A stretch of DNA of 64,000 nucleotides from Cuneatibacter caecimuris (GCF_004216775.1 NZ_SGXF01000001.1:1104828-1168827), one strand, 5' to 3'. Counted from the first letter of the stretch, positions 24,614 through 34,005 are shown. Numbers and translations: made by a program. The notes: generated by a model not told the origin, from the letters alone.

Positions 24614-27600
24614 TTGTTAACAGCAAAAGAAGTAGCACAAAATGCAATCAATGGAATTTCCAAATACAAGTATGTATTTGGAGCAAAAGGAGAGGTCTGC
24701 AGCTTAGCGCGGATCAATCAGCTGATCCAGGCCTACTGGACAACCTATTTCTCCAAGCATCCCGGATATGACGATCTGGCCAGGAATAAAGCCGGTTATC
24801 CCTGCACAGATTGTTCCGGATATGTCTGCATCTGCGCAAACATCCCTCACGCAGGCTCTGCCAAGCTTTTTACAGACGCCACTGAAAAGCATCCTCTGAC
24901 TCTGGGGGATTACAGCCGGATACCAATCGGCGCCGGGCTCTGGAAAAACGGACATGTAGGCATCTACATCGGTTCCGGGCAGGTAGCGGAAGCGTCCAGT
25001 GAAGAAGTGGATCTGCGGATCCGCAGCTTAGGCACAAACCCCGTTGAATTTACAAACTGGTTTTTAATCCGGGGAGTTGATTACAGCGGCGCGCCGATTG
25101 TTCATACTGATCAGATCGCCAAAGTAGTCACAGCCGCTGCAAAAACCGAATCCTATCTGACCCAGATGGCTATAGCACAGGTCATTTATAATCGTCTCAA
25201 TGACGCAAACGGTTCTTTTGGCATCAACACAGACGATGTTCTGAGCGCCCCCATGTTTCCTGCACCGGCAATTACAGCAACAACCGGCTGTCAAAATGCT
25301 GTGGATGAAGTTTTCCAGTTCGGAAAACGGGCTTTTGCAGACTATCATCTCTATTACTACTGCCGTTCCGATGATACAGTCAAGAAAGCCGGTTATCTTC
25401 TTCTGACGGAAGAAGCCAGAACCGTAGACAGCTATTGCTTTTTCGGCAAAAAAGCAGAATCATTTTTCCCGGACGATTACAATGTTTGGGTCGGGAAAAT
25501 CATCAACATCGATTACGCTGCCGTTTATATGAATCCCTCTGAAAACAGCGCCGTCCTCAGCGGGACCAGGCAGCTGGAAAACGGAGAAAGTTTTCTGGTT
25601 GTAGGCGAAGAAAATATTTTCTATAAAGTCAAACTGGCCGGAAAAAATATTGGATACGTGAAAAAAATCTATGTGGGCAATCCTTCTTCTCCAGACTATA
25701 CCAATACATACAGCGCCTGGACCGGCATTGCCAACGGCGCGGGATATATTAATGTGCGTACCGGCCCCGGCACCAACTACGATCTCCTGTCCGCCTGGCC
25801 CCGCCTGAACAACGGGAACAGTTTTCAGGTGATCGGCGAAACAGCAGGAACAGACCAATATACCTGGTATAAAATCAGAATTGCAGGGGCTTATGAGGGT
25901 TATGTCCGGGGAGACCTGGTCACCCGTCAGACCGCTTCTTATTACGCATCATGGACCGGCATTGCCAATGGGTTAGGGTTTGTCAACGTACGGACCGGCG
26001 CAGGCACAGAATATGCCCTGTTACCGGAGTGCCCTACACTGAATAACGGCTCCGCCTTTCTCGTTGTGGGAGAAACAAAGGGCACGGACGGCCTCCGCTG
26101 GTACCGGGTAAGCATTAACGGCAAAAAAGGGTTTATCCGCTCTGACCTGGTCCTGCAGGAAGGACAGAGCAGCGCCGGTTATCCTGTCTGGAACGCCAAG
26201 ATTTACAACCAGTCCGGCTGGGTAAATGTGCGGACAGGCCCTGGTACGGAACACGGCACATTGAGCGCCTATCCCCGTCTGAATACGGGAGACGGTGTAG
26301 AAGTGATCGGCGAAGCGGCAGGAAAAGACGGCTACATCTGGTATAATATTAAGATTGCCAGAAAATACAGCGGTTATGTCCGCTCCGACTTCGTTTTAAG
26401 CTCCGATTCCCCCAGCGGTTATCATAATTGGACCGGAAAGGCAAACGGCAGGGACGGTTATGTAAATGTCCGCTCCGGCCCCGGAATTGAGTATGACAAT
26501 ATTGCCGGATGCCCTACCGTCAATAACGGAGTCTCGATTTCAATTATCGGGCAAGCGTCCGGTTCTGACGGCTTTGTCTGGTATAAGGTAAAAATCAGCA
26601 ATCAGTATACCGGTTATATGCGGTCCGACAAAATTATCAGGGACAGCGGAACAGCTTATCGGAAATGGGAAGCGATCGCCAACGGCGCGGGCTATATCAA
26701 TGTCCGGACCGGCCCCGGCACCAACTACGGCTTGCTTGAGAATTATTCCAGGCTGAATAATGGCGCACGGTTCACCGTTATCGGGGAAGTGAACAGCTCC
26801 GACGGCTATGTATGGTATCACATTTTAATCGTAGGGACTTATCAGGGTTATGTCCGGTCCGATTTGACCCTTCCTGCTACCGCCGCGCCGGATAATTCCG
26901 GTTATCAGACCTGGACCGGCATCGTAAACGGCGCCGGATATGTTAATGTGCGCAGCGGCCCGGGAACGGAATATCCCCAAATTGCAGGAAAGCCTTCCCT
27001 GGATAATGGTTCACTGGTCACGGTAACCGGAGAAGTGCCTGGTTCAGACGGTACTCCCTGGTGTTCCGTAACGATTTCCGGAGGTTATGCCGGCTATATG
27101 AAAAAGAGCTTACTCTTAGTCAGTACGCCCGGCATTACCGATAACGGAAGGCCTGTAGTCCCGGAACACTATGAAAAATGGATCGGGGAAATCCTCGCCA
27201 ATATAAAAGGCGGCTATGTATATGTTTATGAACAGCCCACCTACGCCAGCGATTATATCAGCAGCTGCCCTAAGGTTTCGGACGGAGAATTGGTTCAGGT
27301 GGTGGGGAAATTTACCAGCGAAGGCCGGAACTGGTACGGCATTATTATTTCTAACCGGCATTTCGGATATGTTCTGGAAACCTATGTGCAGGGCCTCTCT
27401 GATAAGACGATACGGGCAAAATTGATGGCTACCGAGATCTACAACTGCTTTAAAGAGCTTCCGGATTATCAGTCCGTTGGATTTTCTTATGAAGTTCCTT
27501 TATTCAATATTGATCTGGGGATTATCAGCTTGGAATATTCCGTCCAGACAAACTATACCCCTCCGAATCAGGATGAGCTTATTTATACCAAGAATATTGC

Positions 27601-28081
27601 TATTACTGCCGGGGAATTCTCTGATCCTTCTTTTGAGGTTCAATTTGCATCTTTGGTAATTGAACTCGTAAAAAAGAACCTGGACGCTGATCTCATCAAT
27701 TTTGGAGAAATAACCCATGTAATCGGCGAAGGCGAGATGAGCATTGAGGTGAAATATGATCCGATTGAGAAGAAGATTGATATTGCATTCCTCTTTCAGG
27801 TTTATTCAAATGAGCTCAACGATCTGACCTACATTTTGAGGTTTACGTTTAAAAAGAGCGATGACTTTAATCCCTCTGATGTTGCTTATGATGAACTTTG
27901 GGAGATTTTGGATGCCAGCATGTCACCGGGATTTGATTGGGCGGCATTAGAAAAAATCGTTGGATTTATAGTCTTAGTAATCTTGATTATCGTACTTCTT
28001 TGGTTAACAGGACGTATTGAGCCCAGCCTTTGGGAAAAACTTGTAGATACAATAAAATATTTCATTCCTAGTTTTGGTTAA
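24614..28081 (+). CDS. NlpC/P60 and SleB-like cell-wall hydrolase with eight SH3b repeats and C-terminal membrane helix
   Basis: 1155 residues from a TTG start with AGGAGG eight bases upstream. Residues 1-155: NlpC/P60-like peptidase (TDCSGY, Cys67; NGHVGIYIG, His114). About 160-292: SleB-type cell-wall hydrolase (AAAKTESYLTQMAIAQVIYN, likely catalytic Glu179). About 295-925: eight SH3b domains of roughly 75 residues (core INVRTGPGTNY, ending in GYVRSDL). About 930-1112: a beta-rich domain I do not recognise. 1116-1133: a strongly hydrophobic helix, then a short amphipathic tail. There is no signal peptide, which is odd for a wall enzyme. It could be a polymorphic-toxin or lysin-like effector; the facing YcxB array may protect against it (inference). 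Confidence 0.8.
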   Translation: MLTAKEVAQNAINGISKYKYVFGAKGEVCSLARINQLIQAYWTTYFSKHPGYDDLARNKAGYPCTDCSGYVCICANIPHAGSAKLFTDATEKHPLTLGDYSRIPIGAGLWKNGHVGIYIGSGQVAEASSEEVDLRIRSLGTNPVEFTNWFLIRGVDYSGAPIVHTDQIAKVVTAAAKTESYLTQMAIAQVIYNRLNDANGSFGINTDDVLSAPMFPAPAITATTGCQNAVDEVFQFGKRAFADYHLYYYCRSDDTVKKAGYLLLTEEARTVDSYCFFGKKAESFFPDDYNVWVGKIINIDYAAVYMNPSENSAVLSGTRQLENGESFLVVGEENIFYKVKLAGKNIGYVKKIYVGNPSSPDYTNTYSAWTGIANGAGYINVRTGPGTNYDLLSAWPRLNNGNSFQVIGETAGTDQYTWYKIRIAGAYEGYVRGDLVTRQTASYYASWTGIANGLGFVNVRTGAGTEYALLPECPTLNNGSAFLVVGETKGTDGLRWYRVSINGKKGFIRSDLVLQEGQSSAGYPVWNAKIYNQSGWVNVRTGPGTEHGTLSAYPRLNTGDGVEVIGEAAGKDGYIWYNIKIARKYSGYVRSDFVLSSDSPSGYHNWTGKANGRDGYVNVRSGPGIEYDNIAGCPTVNNGVSISIIGQASGSDGFVWYKVKISNQYTGYMRSDKIIRDSGTAYRKWEAIANGAGYINVRTGPGTNYGLLENYSRLNNGARFTVIGEVNSSDGYVWYHILIVGTYQGYVRSDLTLPATAAPDNSGYQTWTGIVNGAGYVNVRSGPGTEYPQIAGKPSLDNGSLVTVTGEVPGSDGTPWCSVTISGGYAGYMKKSLLLVSTPGITDNGRPVVPEHYEKWIGEILANIKGGYVYVYEQPTYASDYISSCPKVSDGELVQVVGKFTSEGRNWYGIIISNRHFGYVLETYVQGLSDKTIRAKLMATEIYNCFKELPDYQSVGFSYEVPLFNIDLGIISLEYSVQTNYTPPNQDELIYTKNIAITAGEFSDPSFEVQFASLVIELVKKNLDADLINFGEITHVIGEGEMSIEVKYDPIEKKIDIAFLFQVYSNELNDLTYILRFTFKKSDDFNPSDVAYDELWEILDASMSPGFDWAALEKIVGFIVLVILIIVLLWLTGRIEPSLWEKLVDTIKYFIPSFG

Positions 28082-28134
28082 AGGAACACCAAACTTTTTC
28101 ATCTAAAGTTTAAAGACTTTGATCCTAACTTAAC

Positions 28135-28196
28135 AAAAATCAGAATCAGAGGTTAATGAGTGATAAATCCAAATTACCTTTGATTCTGATTTTTTG
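28135..28196. terminator. Bidirectional terminator between the SH3b protein and the YcxB array
   Basis: A perfect 14-bp inverted repeat (28135-28148 with 28181-28194) with A-run and T-run at its ends and a 32-nt loop. Confidence 0.75.
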
Positions 28197-28199
28197 AAA

Positions 28200-28252
28200 G
28201 GAGTATAGGCACCTCCCATCCTCTCATGACACCACCCATACGGTTTGGTACA
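28200..28252 (-). mobile_element. Probable degenerate group II intron 3' end, copy 1
   Basis: The minus strand reads ACCAAACCGTATGGGTGGTG then TCATGAGAGGATGGGAGG. This resembles the common group II intron end (GAACCGTACGTACGGTGGTG, then TGAGAGGACGGGGG). No reverse transcriptase remains. A related segment lies at 30419-30470. Confidence 0.4.
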
Positions 28253-28311
28253 TAATATATTTTATAAAAGATAGGTAAATACTAATAGGCTTGGTTAAAT
28301 TCTTAAAGTCT

Positions 28312-28899
28312 CTATCTATGTTTTATTAAGAACTTTACTTCTGGCCTCTTTTCACGTAAATAATCCAAAATATACTTCTGCTGGTCCAGCGGAATTGATT
28401 TCTTTGGCAGTAATACTTGTATTCGTTTTTTAAAAATAAACCATATTTCCTTTGGTTTAACTCTTACTTCATTCAAATCTTCATAGTGGAAATTCCACAC
28501 TTCATGCTCGCCAACATACACGCCGAGGCAATCTACATAAAATACTATCTCCAATTTTAATCTTAATTTATACAGAACATGACAGTAAAAAAGTACCACT
28601 AATAGTGGGTAAATAGTTTTTGCACATACTAATATCAGAAAAAATATAGCCAAAAAAAGCACAAGCCAATCTATCCATTGATCTATATTACTCCTACAGG
28701 CAAGAATAATCTCATAAATCGACAACATTATTCCAAAAATCCCAACCATTATTACTTTCATGTTTATAAATGTGAAACATAAACTGCGAAATATTTCCTT
28801 AACTTTCCCTTGCACTACAGCTGAGAATAACGGTTTTCCCCACTCAGCATCTCTTTCCTGTTTGGTAATATAACTTCCTCTTTTTTTTGTTTTTTTCAT
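28312..28899 (-). CDS. YcxB-like membrane protein (array gene 1)
   Basis: 195 residues. The basic N-terminus MKKTKKRGSYITKQ is followed by the array signature AEWGKPLFSAVVQGKVKEIF, three hydrophobic segments (about 53-70, 80-97, 98-115) and a C-terminal YcxB-like domain (VWNFHYEDLNEVRVKPKEIW and QVLLPKKSIPLDQQ). YcxB domains are a membrane-anchored fold of unknown role. ATG 28899 has TTGGAGG; the TTG five codons upstream is inside that site. The C-terminal half is nearly identical to array gene 7, suggesting gene conversion. Confidence 0.75.
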   Translation of the reverse strand: MKKTKKRGSYITKQERDAEWGKPLFSAVVQGKVKEIFRSLCFTFINMKVIMVGIFGIMLSIYEIILACRSNIDQWIDWLVLFLAIFFLILVCAKTIYPLLVVLFYCHVLYKLRLKLEIVFYVDCLGVYVGEHEVWNFHYEDLNEVRVKPKEIWFIFKKRIQVLLPKKSIPLDQQKYILDYLREKRPEVKFLIKHR

Positions 28900-29027
28900 A
28901 TAACCTCCAAGCAAAAATTACATGCGTTATCATTATATTACCAAAAATTATTAAGAATCTCAATGTCCATTTTTCTCGGCCTCAAAATTCCCCAAGAATT
29001 TTACTCTATCTAGAGAAGTCGAATGCT

Positions 29028-29654
29028 TTAATGTCTGCTCATCATAAAGAATCTATTTTCATTAATCACTAAATTTTCATGAAATTTTATGCCGAGCCCG
29101 ATATTCCTCAGATAATCCAGGATATCCTCCCGCTGCTCTACCGTAATAGAATGTTCCGGCAATAACACAGCTTTCCGGTTTTTAAAAATTAACCATGTCT
29201 TTTTCGGCAATATACTTATTTCCTCTAATTCTGCATATGGATAATTTTTAAATTCCCGGCCTCCTATATACAAACTCAAGTTATTATCGTAAAACTCCAT
29301 TTCTATAGTTTCTCTCGATTTAGAAATAATATAAGAACAGTAAAGCATCCATAATATTAGCAGTATGGTCCCTTTTAAATAGCGATACAGCAAAAAGATA
29401 GCCAAAATTAGCATAAGCCACATTCCCCAAAATTCCTTATTACTTAAAGAAAAAAATACAATTCCACCAATTGCTAAAACTGTTCCTGTAATCTCCACTT
29501 TGATTACTTTCATTTTTAAAAATTCAAAACACATACAACGAAATATTTCTTTGACTTTTCTTTGCATAATAATAAAAGAAAATACCGGCTTCCCCCATTC
29601 AGCTTCCCGATCCTGTTTAGTAATAGTGACTGAATCTTTCTTTTTTCGTCTCAT
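29028..29654 (-). CDS. YcxB-like membrane protein (array gene 2)
   Basis: 208 residues with the same plan: basic start, AEWGKPVFSFIIMQRKVKEI, helices at about 52-70, 78-95 and 97-113, and a YcxB-like end (YAELEEISILPKKTWLIF, AVLLPEHSI). The C-terminus extends about ten residues beyond the other copies. AGGAG site before ATG. The frameshifted array gene 5 is its close duplicate, and the spacer to gene 1 is also duplicated. Confidence 0.75.
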   Translation of the reverse strand: MRRKKKDSVTITKQDREAEWGKPVFSFIIMQRKVKEIFRCMCFEFLKMKVIKVEITGTVLAIGGIVFFSLSNKEFWGMWLMLILAIFLLYRYLKGTILLILWMLYCSYIISKSRETIEMEFYDNNLSLYIGGREFKNYPYAELEEISILPKKTWLIFKNRKAVLLPEHSITVEQREDILDYLRNIGLGIKFHENLVINENRFFMMSRH

Positions 29655-29683
29655 ATTTTACTCCTGACATAAATATACTTTGA

Positions 29684-30271
29684 TCACCTTATTTTATATG
29701 TAAACTCTACTTCTGGTCTCTTTTCCCTCAAATAATCCAAAATTCCTTTCTGCTGGTCCAGCGCAAATGAACGCTCCGGCAGTAAAACCGCTCTTCTTTT
29801 TGTGAAAATAAGCCAGGTTTCTTTTGGCACAATACTCACTTCTTCTAAATCTTCATAAGCAAAAGTCCACACCTCAATCTCTCCTATATTCACGCTGAGA
29901 CAATCTATATAAAAGGCCATCTCTATTGGTGTTTTTGATTTGCAAAGGGCAGAACAATAAAAAAAAGATACCAATATTGGATATATATCTTTAATAAATA
30001 TTAATACCAACAAAAAAATCCCTAAAAAAAACACAAGCCAATATACCCAGCTTTCCTTTTTGCTAAAAGAGAAAATAATTATTGCACCAATTGATAACAT
30101 TATTTCTAAAACTTCAATTATAATTCCTTTCATATTTACAGAAGCAAAAAATAAACTACGAAATATTTCCTTTACTTTACCATTCACAACAGTTGAAAAT
30201 AACGGTTTTCCCCACTCGGCTTCTTTTTCCGTTTTAGTAATAAATCTTCTTCTTTTTTTTGTTTTTTTCAT
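29684..30271 (-). CDS. YcxB-like membrane protein (array gene 3)
   Basis: 195 residues. MKKTKKRRRFITKTEKEAEW start, membrane segments near 51-70, 77-95 and 97-112, and YcxB-like domain (TFAYEDLEEVSIVPKETWLI, AVLLPERSFALDQQ). TTGGAGG site before ATG. The end EKRPEVEFTYKIR and the downstream spacer closely match array gene 7, so this block was copied as a unit. Confidence 0.75.
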   Translation of the reverse strand: MKKTKKRRRFITKTEKEAEWGKPLFSTVVNGKVKEIFRSLFFASVNMKGIIIEVLEIMLSIGAIIIFSFSKKESWVYWLVFFLGIFLLVLIFIKDIYPILVSFFYCSALCKSKTPIEMAFYIDCLSVNIGEIEVWTFAYEDLEEVSIVPKETWLIFTKRRAVLLPERSFALDQQKGILDYLREKRPEVEFTYKIR

Positions 30272-30418
30272 TTAACCTCCAAGCAAAATCACAAGCGTTA
30301 TTATTTATAAAAATAAATTGCTGAAATCAACACTATCTAAAGCAGAAAAAAGTTCTTTCTTTCATAATAATTGTCTAAAAGAAGTATAATCTCAAGGTTC
30401 AAATTAAGGAAGGAAATG

Positions 30419-30535
30419 TAACAAGCTCACATCCTCTCATGGCACTGGAATACCGTTTTGCAACGGAACTTCTATAGTTGATGTATATGGACTGATAGGT
30501 TATGGCTAAATCCTAACAGCCTCTGCCTATCAGTC
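30419..30535 (-). mobile_element. Degenerate group II intron-like end and hairpin, copy 2
   Basis: This lies in the 440-bp spacer between array genes 3 and 4, which has no gene. The minus strand reads AACGGTATTCCAGTGCCATG then AGAGGATG, related to 28200-28252. Beside it is a perfect 10-bp stem GACTGATAGG (30490-30499) with CCTATCAGTC (30526-30535). Copy 1 keeps a weaker AGATAG/CTATCT hairpin at the matching place. Confidence 0.35.
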
Positions 30536-30710
30536 TTTATCGTCAGTAATAAGTTTAATATGGTCAAATGTGATTTTGACAATCGCTAATAGATACAATC
30601 CGTTCCAAAATAATAAATAGTCTTTCAACAGAATCACTTCGCAACCGGTATCACTTTTATGTTTTCTTTTCATACATTAGCTTTGCCTATTCCTAGCATG
30701 CATTTATATT

Positions 30711-31304
30711 TTATTTCACTATTTTTTCATGTAGAATCTTTAATTCTGGTCTCTTTTCCTGTAAATAATTCAAAATACTCTTCTGTTGATCCGGTGTAAT
30801 AGAACGTTCTGGCAGTAAAACTGCCTTTCTTTTTTTAAAAATAAGCCAAGTTTCTTTTGGTATAACACTCACTTCATCCAAATCTTCATAGGGAAAGTTC
30901 CATACTTCATTCACCCCAAAATACACACTAAGACTATCCATATAAAATCCTAATTCTATAATTTTACGCGATTTACAGATAACATGGCAATAATAAAGAA
31001 TTACCAATAGTGGGTAAATAGTCTTTTTGAAAATTAAAGCTAACAAAATAACAGCTAATGAAAACGCCAGCCAATGTATCCAATGATCCTTATTAACTAA
31101 AGAGAAAAAAATTATTTCACCAACTGATAATACTATAGCTACAATATCATAATTAATTGCTTTAATATTAGGAAAAACATAACATGAGCTTCGAAATATT
31201 TCCTTTACTTTTCCTTGCACTACTGCTGAAAATAACGGTTTTCCCCACTCAGCATCTCTTTCCTGTTTGGTAATATAACTTCCTCTTTTTTTTGTTTTTT
31301 TCAT
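30711..31304 (-). CDS. YcxB-like membrane protein (array gene 4)
   Basis: 197 residues. The first 40 residues and upstream DNA are almost identical to array gene 1 (KKRGSYITKQERDAEWGK), while the membrane part (IVAIVLSVGEIIFFSL, WLAFSLAVILLALIF) and the C-terminal domain (EVSVIPKETWLIFKKR, AVLLPERSITPDQQ) differ. This mosaic pattern suggests recombination between copies. TTGGAGG-type site (TTGGGGG) before ATG. Confidence 0.75.
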   Translation of the reverse strand: MKKTKKRGSYITKQERDAEWGKPLFSAVVQGKVKEIFRSSCYVFPNIKAINYDIVAIVLSVGEIIFFSLVNKDHWIHWLAFSLAVILLALIFKKTIYPLLVILYYCHVICKSRKIIELGFYMDSLSVYFGVNEVWNFPYEDLDEVSVIPKETWLIFKKRKAVLLPERSITPDQQKSILNYLQEKRPELKILHEKIVK

Positions 31305-31475
31305 ATAACCCCCAAGCAAAAATTACATACGTTACCATTATATTACCAAAAATTATTAAGAATCTCAATATCCATGCTTCTCGGCCTCAAAATTCCCCAA
31401 GAATTTTTCTCTATCCAGAGAAGTCGAATGCTTTAATGTCTGCTCAGCATAAATAATCTATTTTTCATTAAGCAT

Positions 31476-32059
31476 CTAATTATTATGAAATTTTATGCCG
31501 AGCCCTATACCCCTTAGAAAATCCAGAATATCCTCCCGCTGCCCTGCCGTAATGGAATGTTCCGGCAATAACACAGCTTTCCGGTTTTTAAAAATCAACC
31601 ATGTCTCTTTCGGCAATATACTTATTTCCTCTAATTCTGCATATGGATAATTTTTAAATTCCCTGCCTCCAATATATAAACTCAAGTTATTTATGTAAAA
31701 CTCCATTTCTATTGTTTCTCTTGATTTAGAAATAATATAAGAACAGTAAAGCATCCATAATATTGGCAGTATGGTCCCTTTTAAGTAGCGATACAGCAAA
31801 AAGATAGCCAAAATTAGCATAAGCCACATTCCCCAAAATTCCTTATTACTTAAAGAAAAGAATACAATTCCACCAATTGCTAAAAATGTTCCTGTAATCT
31901 CCACTTTGATTACTTTCATTTTTAAAAATCAAAACACATACAACAAAATATTTCTTTGACCTTTCTTTGCATAATAATAAAAGAAAATACCGGCTTACCC
32001 CATTCAGCTTCCCGATCCTGTTTCGTAATAGTGACTACATCTTTCTTTTTACGTTTCAT
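31476..32059 (-). pseudogene. YcxB-like membrane protein (array gene 5), frameshifted
   Basis: A near copy of array gene 2. The sequence around 31921-31932 has one T fewer than gene 2 (AAAAATC instead of AAAAATTC). This splits the frame: codons from ATG 32059 encode the N-terminal 45 residues, and the frame from 31919 encodes the remaining 147 (membrane part and YcxB-like domain). The intact start and ribosome-binding site AGGTGG remain. It is either a recent loss or an assembly error; the downstream part could still start at ATG 31919. Confidence 0.7.
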
Positions 32060-32134
32060 GATTCCACCTTATATAATTAAACGTATTCCTGAAAAAACAT
32101 TTTAACAAAGTGTCCTTAAACTTTAAGAGACTAA

Positions 32135-32728
32135 TTAATCAACTATTTTATCACCATAATAAAACGTTGCTTCTGGCCTTCTTCCCTGCAAATAATTCAA
32201 AATATTTTGCTGGTCCTTCACAATCGAATATTCCGGCAATAAAAGCACTTTGTGCTTTCTAAAAATCAGCCAAGTCTCTTTTGGTAAAATCCTTACCTTA
32301 TCTAAATTTTCATATAAATAATTTTCCAATTCTTGCTCATCTATAAATACACTGACACAATCCTCGAAAAATTCTATTTCTTCTACTTGACGGGATTTGC
32401 AAATAAAATAGGCCATTAAAAACATAAGCAATAGTGGTACAATAATTCTTTTTATTACAAGGAACATCAAAAGAATTGCCAAGAAAAAAGGGACCCAGTA
32501 TATCCAAGAATCTTTCTTATATAACAAGAAAAAAATTATTTCAGCAATCGATAAAACCATTCCTACAATTCCAAGTATAATAACTTTCATCGATAAAAAT
32601 TGAAAACGCAAGCTACGAAATATTTCTTTTACCTTTCTCTGCATAACAGCAGAAAATATAGGTATTCCCCATTCTGCTTCACGTACTTGTTTCGTAATTT
32701 TAACTGAATATTTCTTTTTTCGTGTCAT
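32135..32728 (-). CDS. YcxB-like membrane protein (array gene 6)
   Basis: 197 residues. MTRKKKYSVKITKQVREAEW start, hydrophobic segments near 52-70, 77-93 and 95-112, and a YcxB-like end (NYLYENLDKVRILPKETWLI, VLLLPEYSIVKDQQ). It is one of the more divergent copies in the C-terminal domain. ATG 32728 follows GGGAG; four upstream codons in frame are outside the site. Confidence 0.73.
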   Translation of the reverse strand: MTRKKKYSVKITKQVREAEWGIPIFSAVMQRKVKEIFRSLRFQFLSMKVIILGIVGMVLSIAEIIFFLLYKKDSWIYWVPFFLAILLMFLVIKRIIVPLLLMFLMAYFICKSRQVEEIEFFEDCVSVFIDEQELENYLYENLDKVRILPKETWLIFRKHKVLLLPEYSIVKDQQNILNYLQGRRPEATFYYGDKIVD

Positions 32729-32756
32729 ATTTACTCCCAACTTAAATATACCTTGG

Positions 32757-33353
32757 TCACCTTATTTTATTCGTAAACTCTACTTCTGGTCTCTTTTCAC
32801 GTAAATAATCCAAAATATACTTCTGCTGGTCCAGCGGAATTGATTTTTTTGGCAGTAATACTTGTATTCGTTTTTTAAAAATAAACCATATTTCCTTTGG
32901 TTTAACTCTTACTTCATTCAAATCTTCATAGTGGAAATTCCACACTTCATGCTCGCCAAGATACACGCCGAGGCAATCCGCATAAAATACTATCTCCAAT
33001 TTTACTTTCGATTTATACAGAACATGACAATAAAAAAGTGCCACCGACAGTGGGTAAATAGTTTTTACACATACTAATATCAGATAAAATATAGCCAAAA
33101 AAAGCACCAGCCAATGTATCCATTGAACTTTATTACTCCTAGAGGCACGAATAATCTCATAAATTGAAAACATTATTCCAAAAATCTCAACCTTCATTCC
33201 TTTGATATTTATAAATGTATAACATAAGCTGCGAAATATTTCCTTTACTTTCCCCTGCACTACAGCTGAAAATAACGGTTTTCCCCATTCCGCCTCCCTG
33301 TCTTGTTTCGTAGTATCGCTCACTTTTCTTTCCGTTTCACGTTCACTCACCAT
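32757..33353 (-). CDS. YcxB-like membrane protein (array gene 7)
   Basis: 198 residues. The N-terminus differs from all other copies (MVSERETERKVSDTT), but AEWGKPLFSAVVQGKVKEIF and everything after it is nearly the same as array gene 1. The C-terminal domain carries the Lys-rich variant QVLLPKKSIPLDQQ. GAGGGGGGAA precedes the start at somewhat long spacing. Confidence 0.73.
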   Translation of the reverse strand: MVSERETERKVSDTTKQDREAEWGKPLFSAVVQGKVKEIFRSLCYTFINIKGMKVEIFGIMFSIYEIIRASRSNKVQWIHWLVLFLAIFYLILVCVKTIYPLSVALFYCHVLYKSKVKLEIVFYADCLGVYLGEHEVWNFHYEDLNEVRVKPKEIWFIFKKRIQVLLPKKSIPLDQQKYILDYLREKRPEVEFTNKIR

Positions 33354-33371
33354 AAATAACTGATTCCCCCC

Positions 33372-33959
33372 TCACCTTACCTCCTTATTGTTATGGATCT
33401 CTACATCCGGCATTTTTTCATGTAAATACTCTAAAATATCCTTCCGCTTTTCCACAGCGAACGAAAATTGCGGCAAAAGAACCACCCCACGTTTTTTAAA
33501 AAACAGCCATGCCTCATCCGGAAAATTATAGATTTCCTCTAAATTCTCATACATAAAAGTTTCCAATTCCCTGCCGCCAATATACATGATGACACAGTCA
33601 CGATAAAACGCCAGCTCCATTGTTTCATGCATTTTGCAAAGCCTACAGCAGACAATAAAAGCCAGGACAAATGGCAGCAACAGTTTGTACAAACAAAGCA
33701 TAAGTAAAAAGATTGCAGCTATCAGCATAATCCAAGACAAAAGAAACTTACCCAGCCAAAAAAACATGCCAATTGAAATTACGGATACAGCAATTCCTTT
33801 TATACAAGTCTTATTTAATTTCTTTGTTCTGAATGTAAAATAGTATTTACGAAATAAATCTTTTCTCTTTTTGGGAATTTCAGCTGCAAAAAGCGGCGGG
33901 CCCCATTCTGCGTCACATTGCTGCCTGGTGATGATTTCATACTTTCTTTTTTGTTTCAT
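33372..33959 (-). CDS. YcxB-like membrane protein (array gene 8, most divergent)
   Basis: 195 residues, first in transcription order. It keeps the layout (CDAEWGPPLFAAEIPKKRKD, three helices at about 54-70, 75-92 and 94-110, YENLEEIYNFPDEAWLFFKK, VVLLPQFSFAVEKR) but shares clearly less sequence with the others. It may be the founding copy from which the rest were duplicated. GGGGGAG site before ATG. Confidence 0.73.
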   Translation of the reverse strand: MKQKRKYEIITRQQCDAEWGPPLFAAEIPKKRKDLFRKYYFTFRTKKLNKTCIKGIAVSVISIGMFFWLGKFLLSWIMLIAAIFLLMLCLYKLLLPFVLAFIVCCRLCKMHETMELAFYRDCVIMYIGGRELETFMYENLEEIYNFPDEAWLFFKKRGVVLLPQFSFAVEKRKDILEYLHEKMPDVEIHNNKEVR

Positions 33960-34005
33960 ATGCTCCCCCTACACCCTGGTTCAGTTTCCTTCCTAGTTGA
34001 TTCTG

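Noticed and set aside
25700-27130. Regular repeats suggestive of a CRISPR array or satellite
   Set aside because: The period of about 230 bp is the SH3b domain repeat at protein level; DNA copies are diverged and there are no unique spacers.
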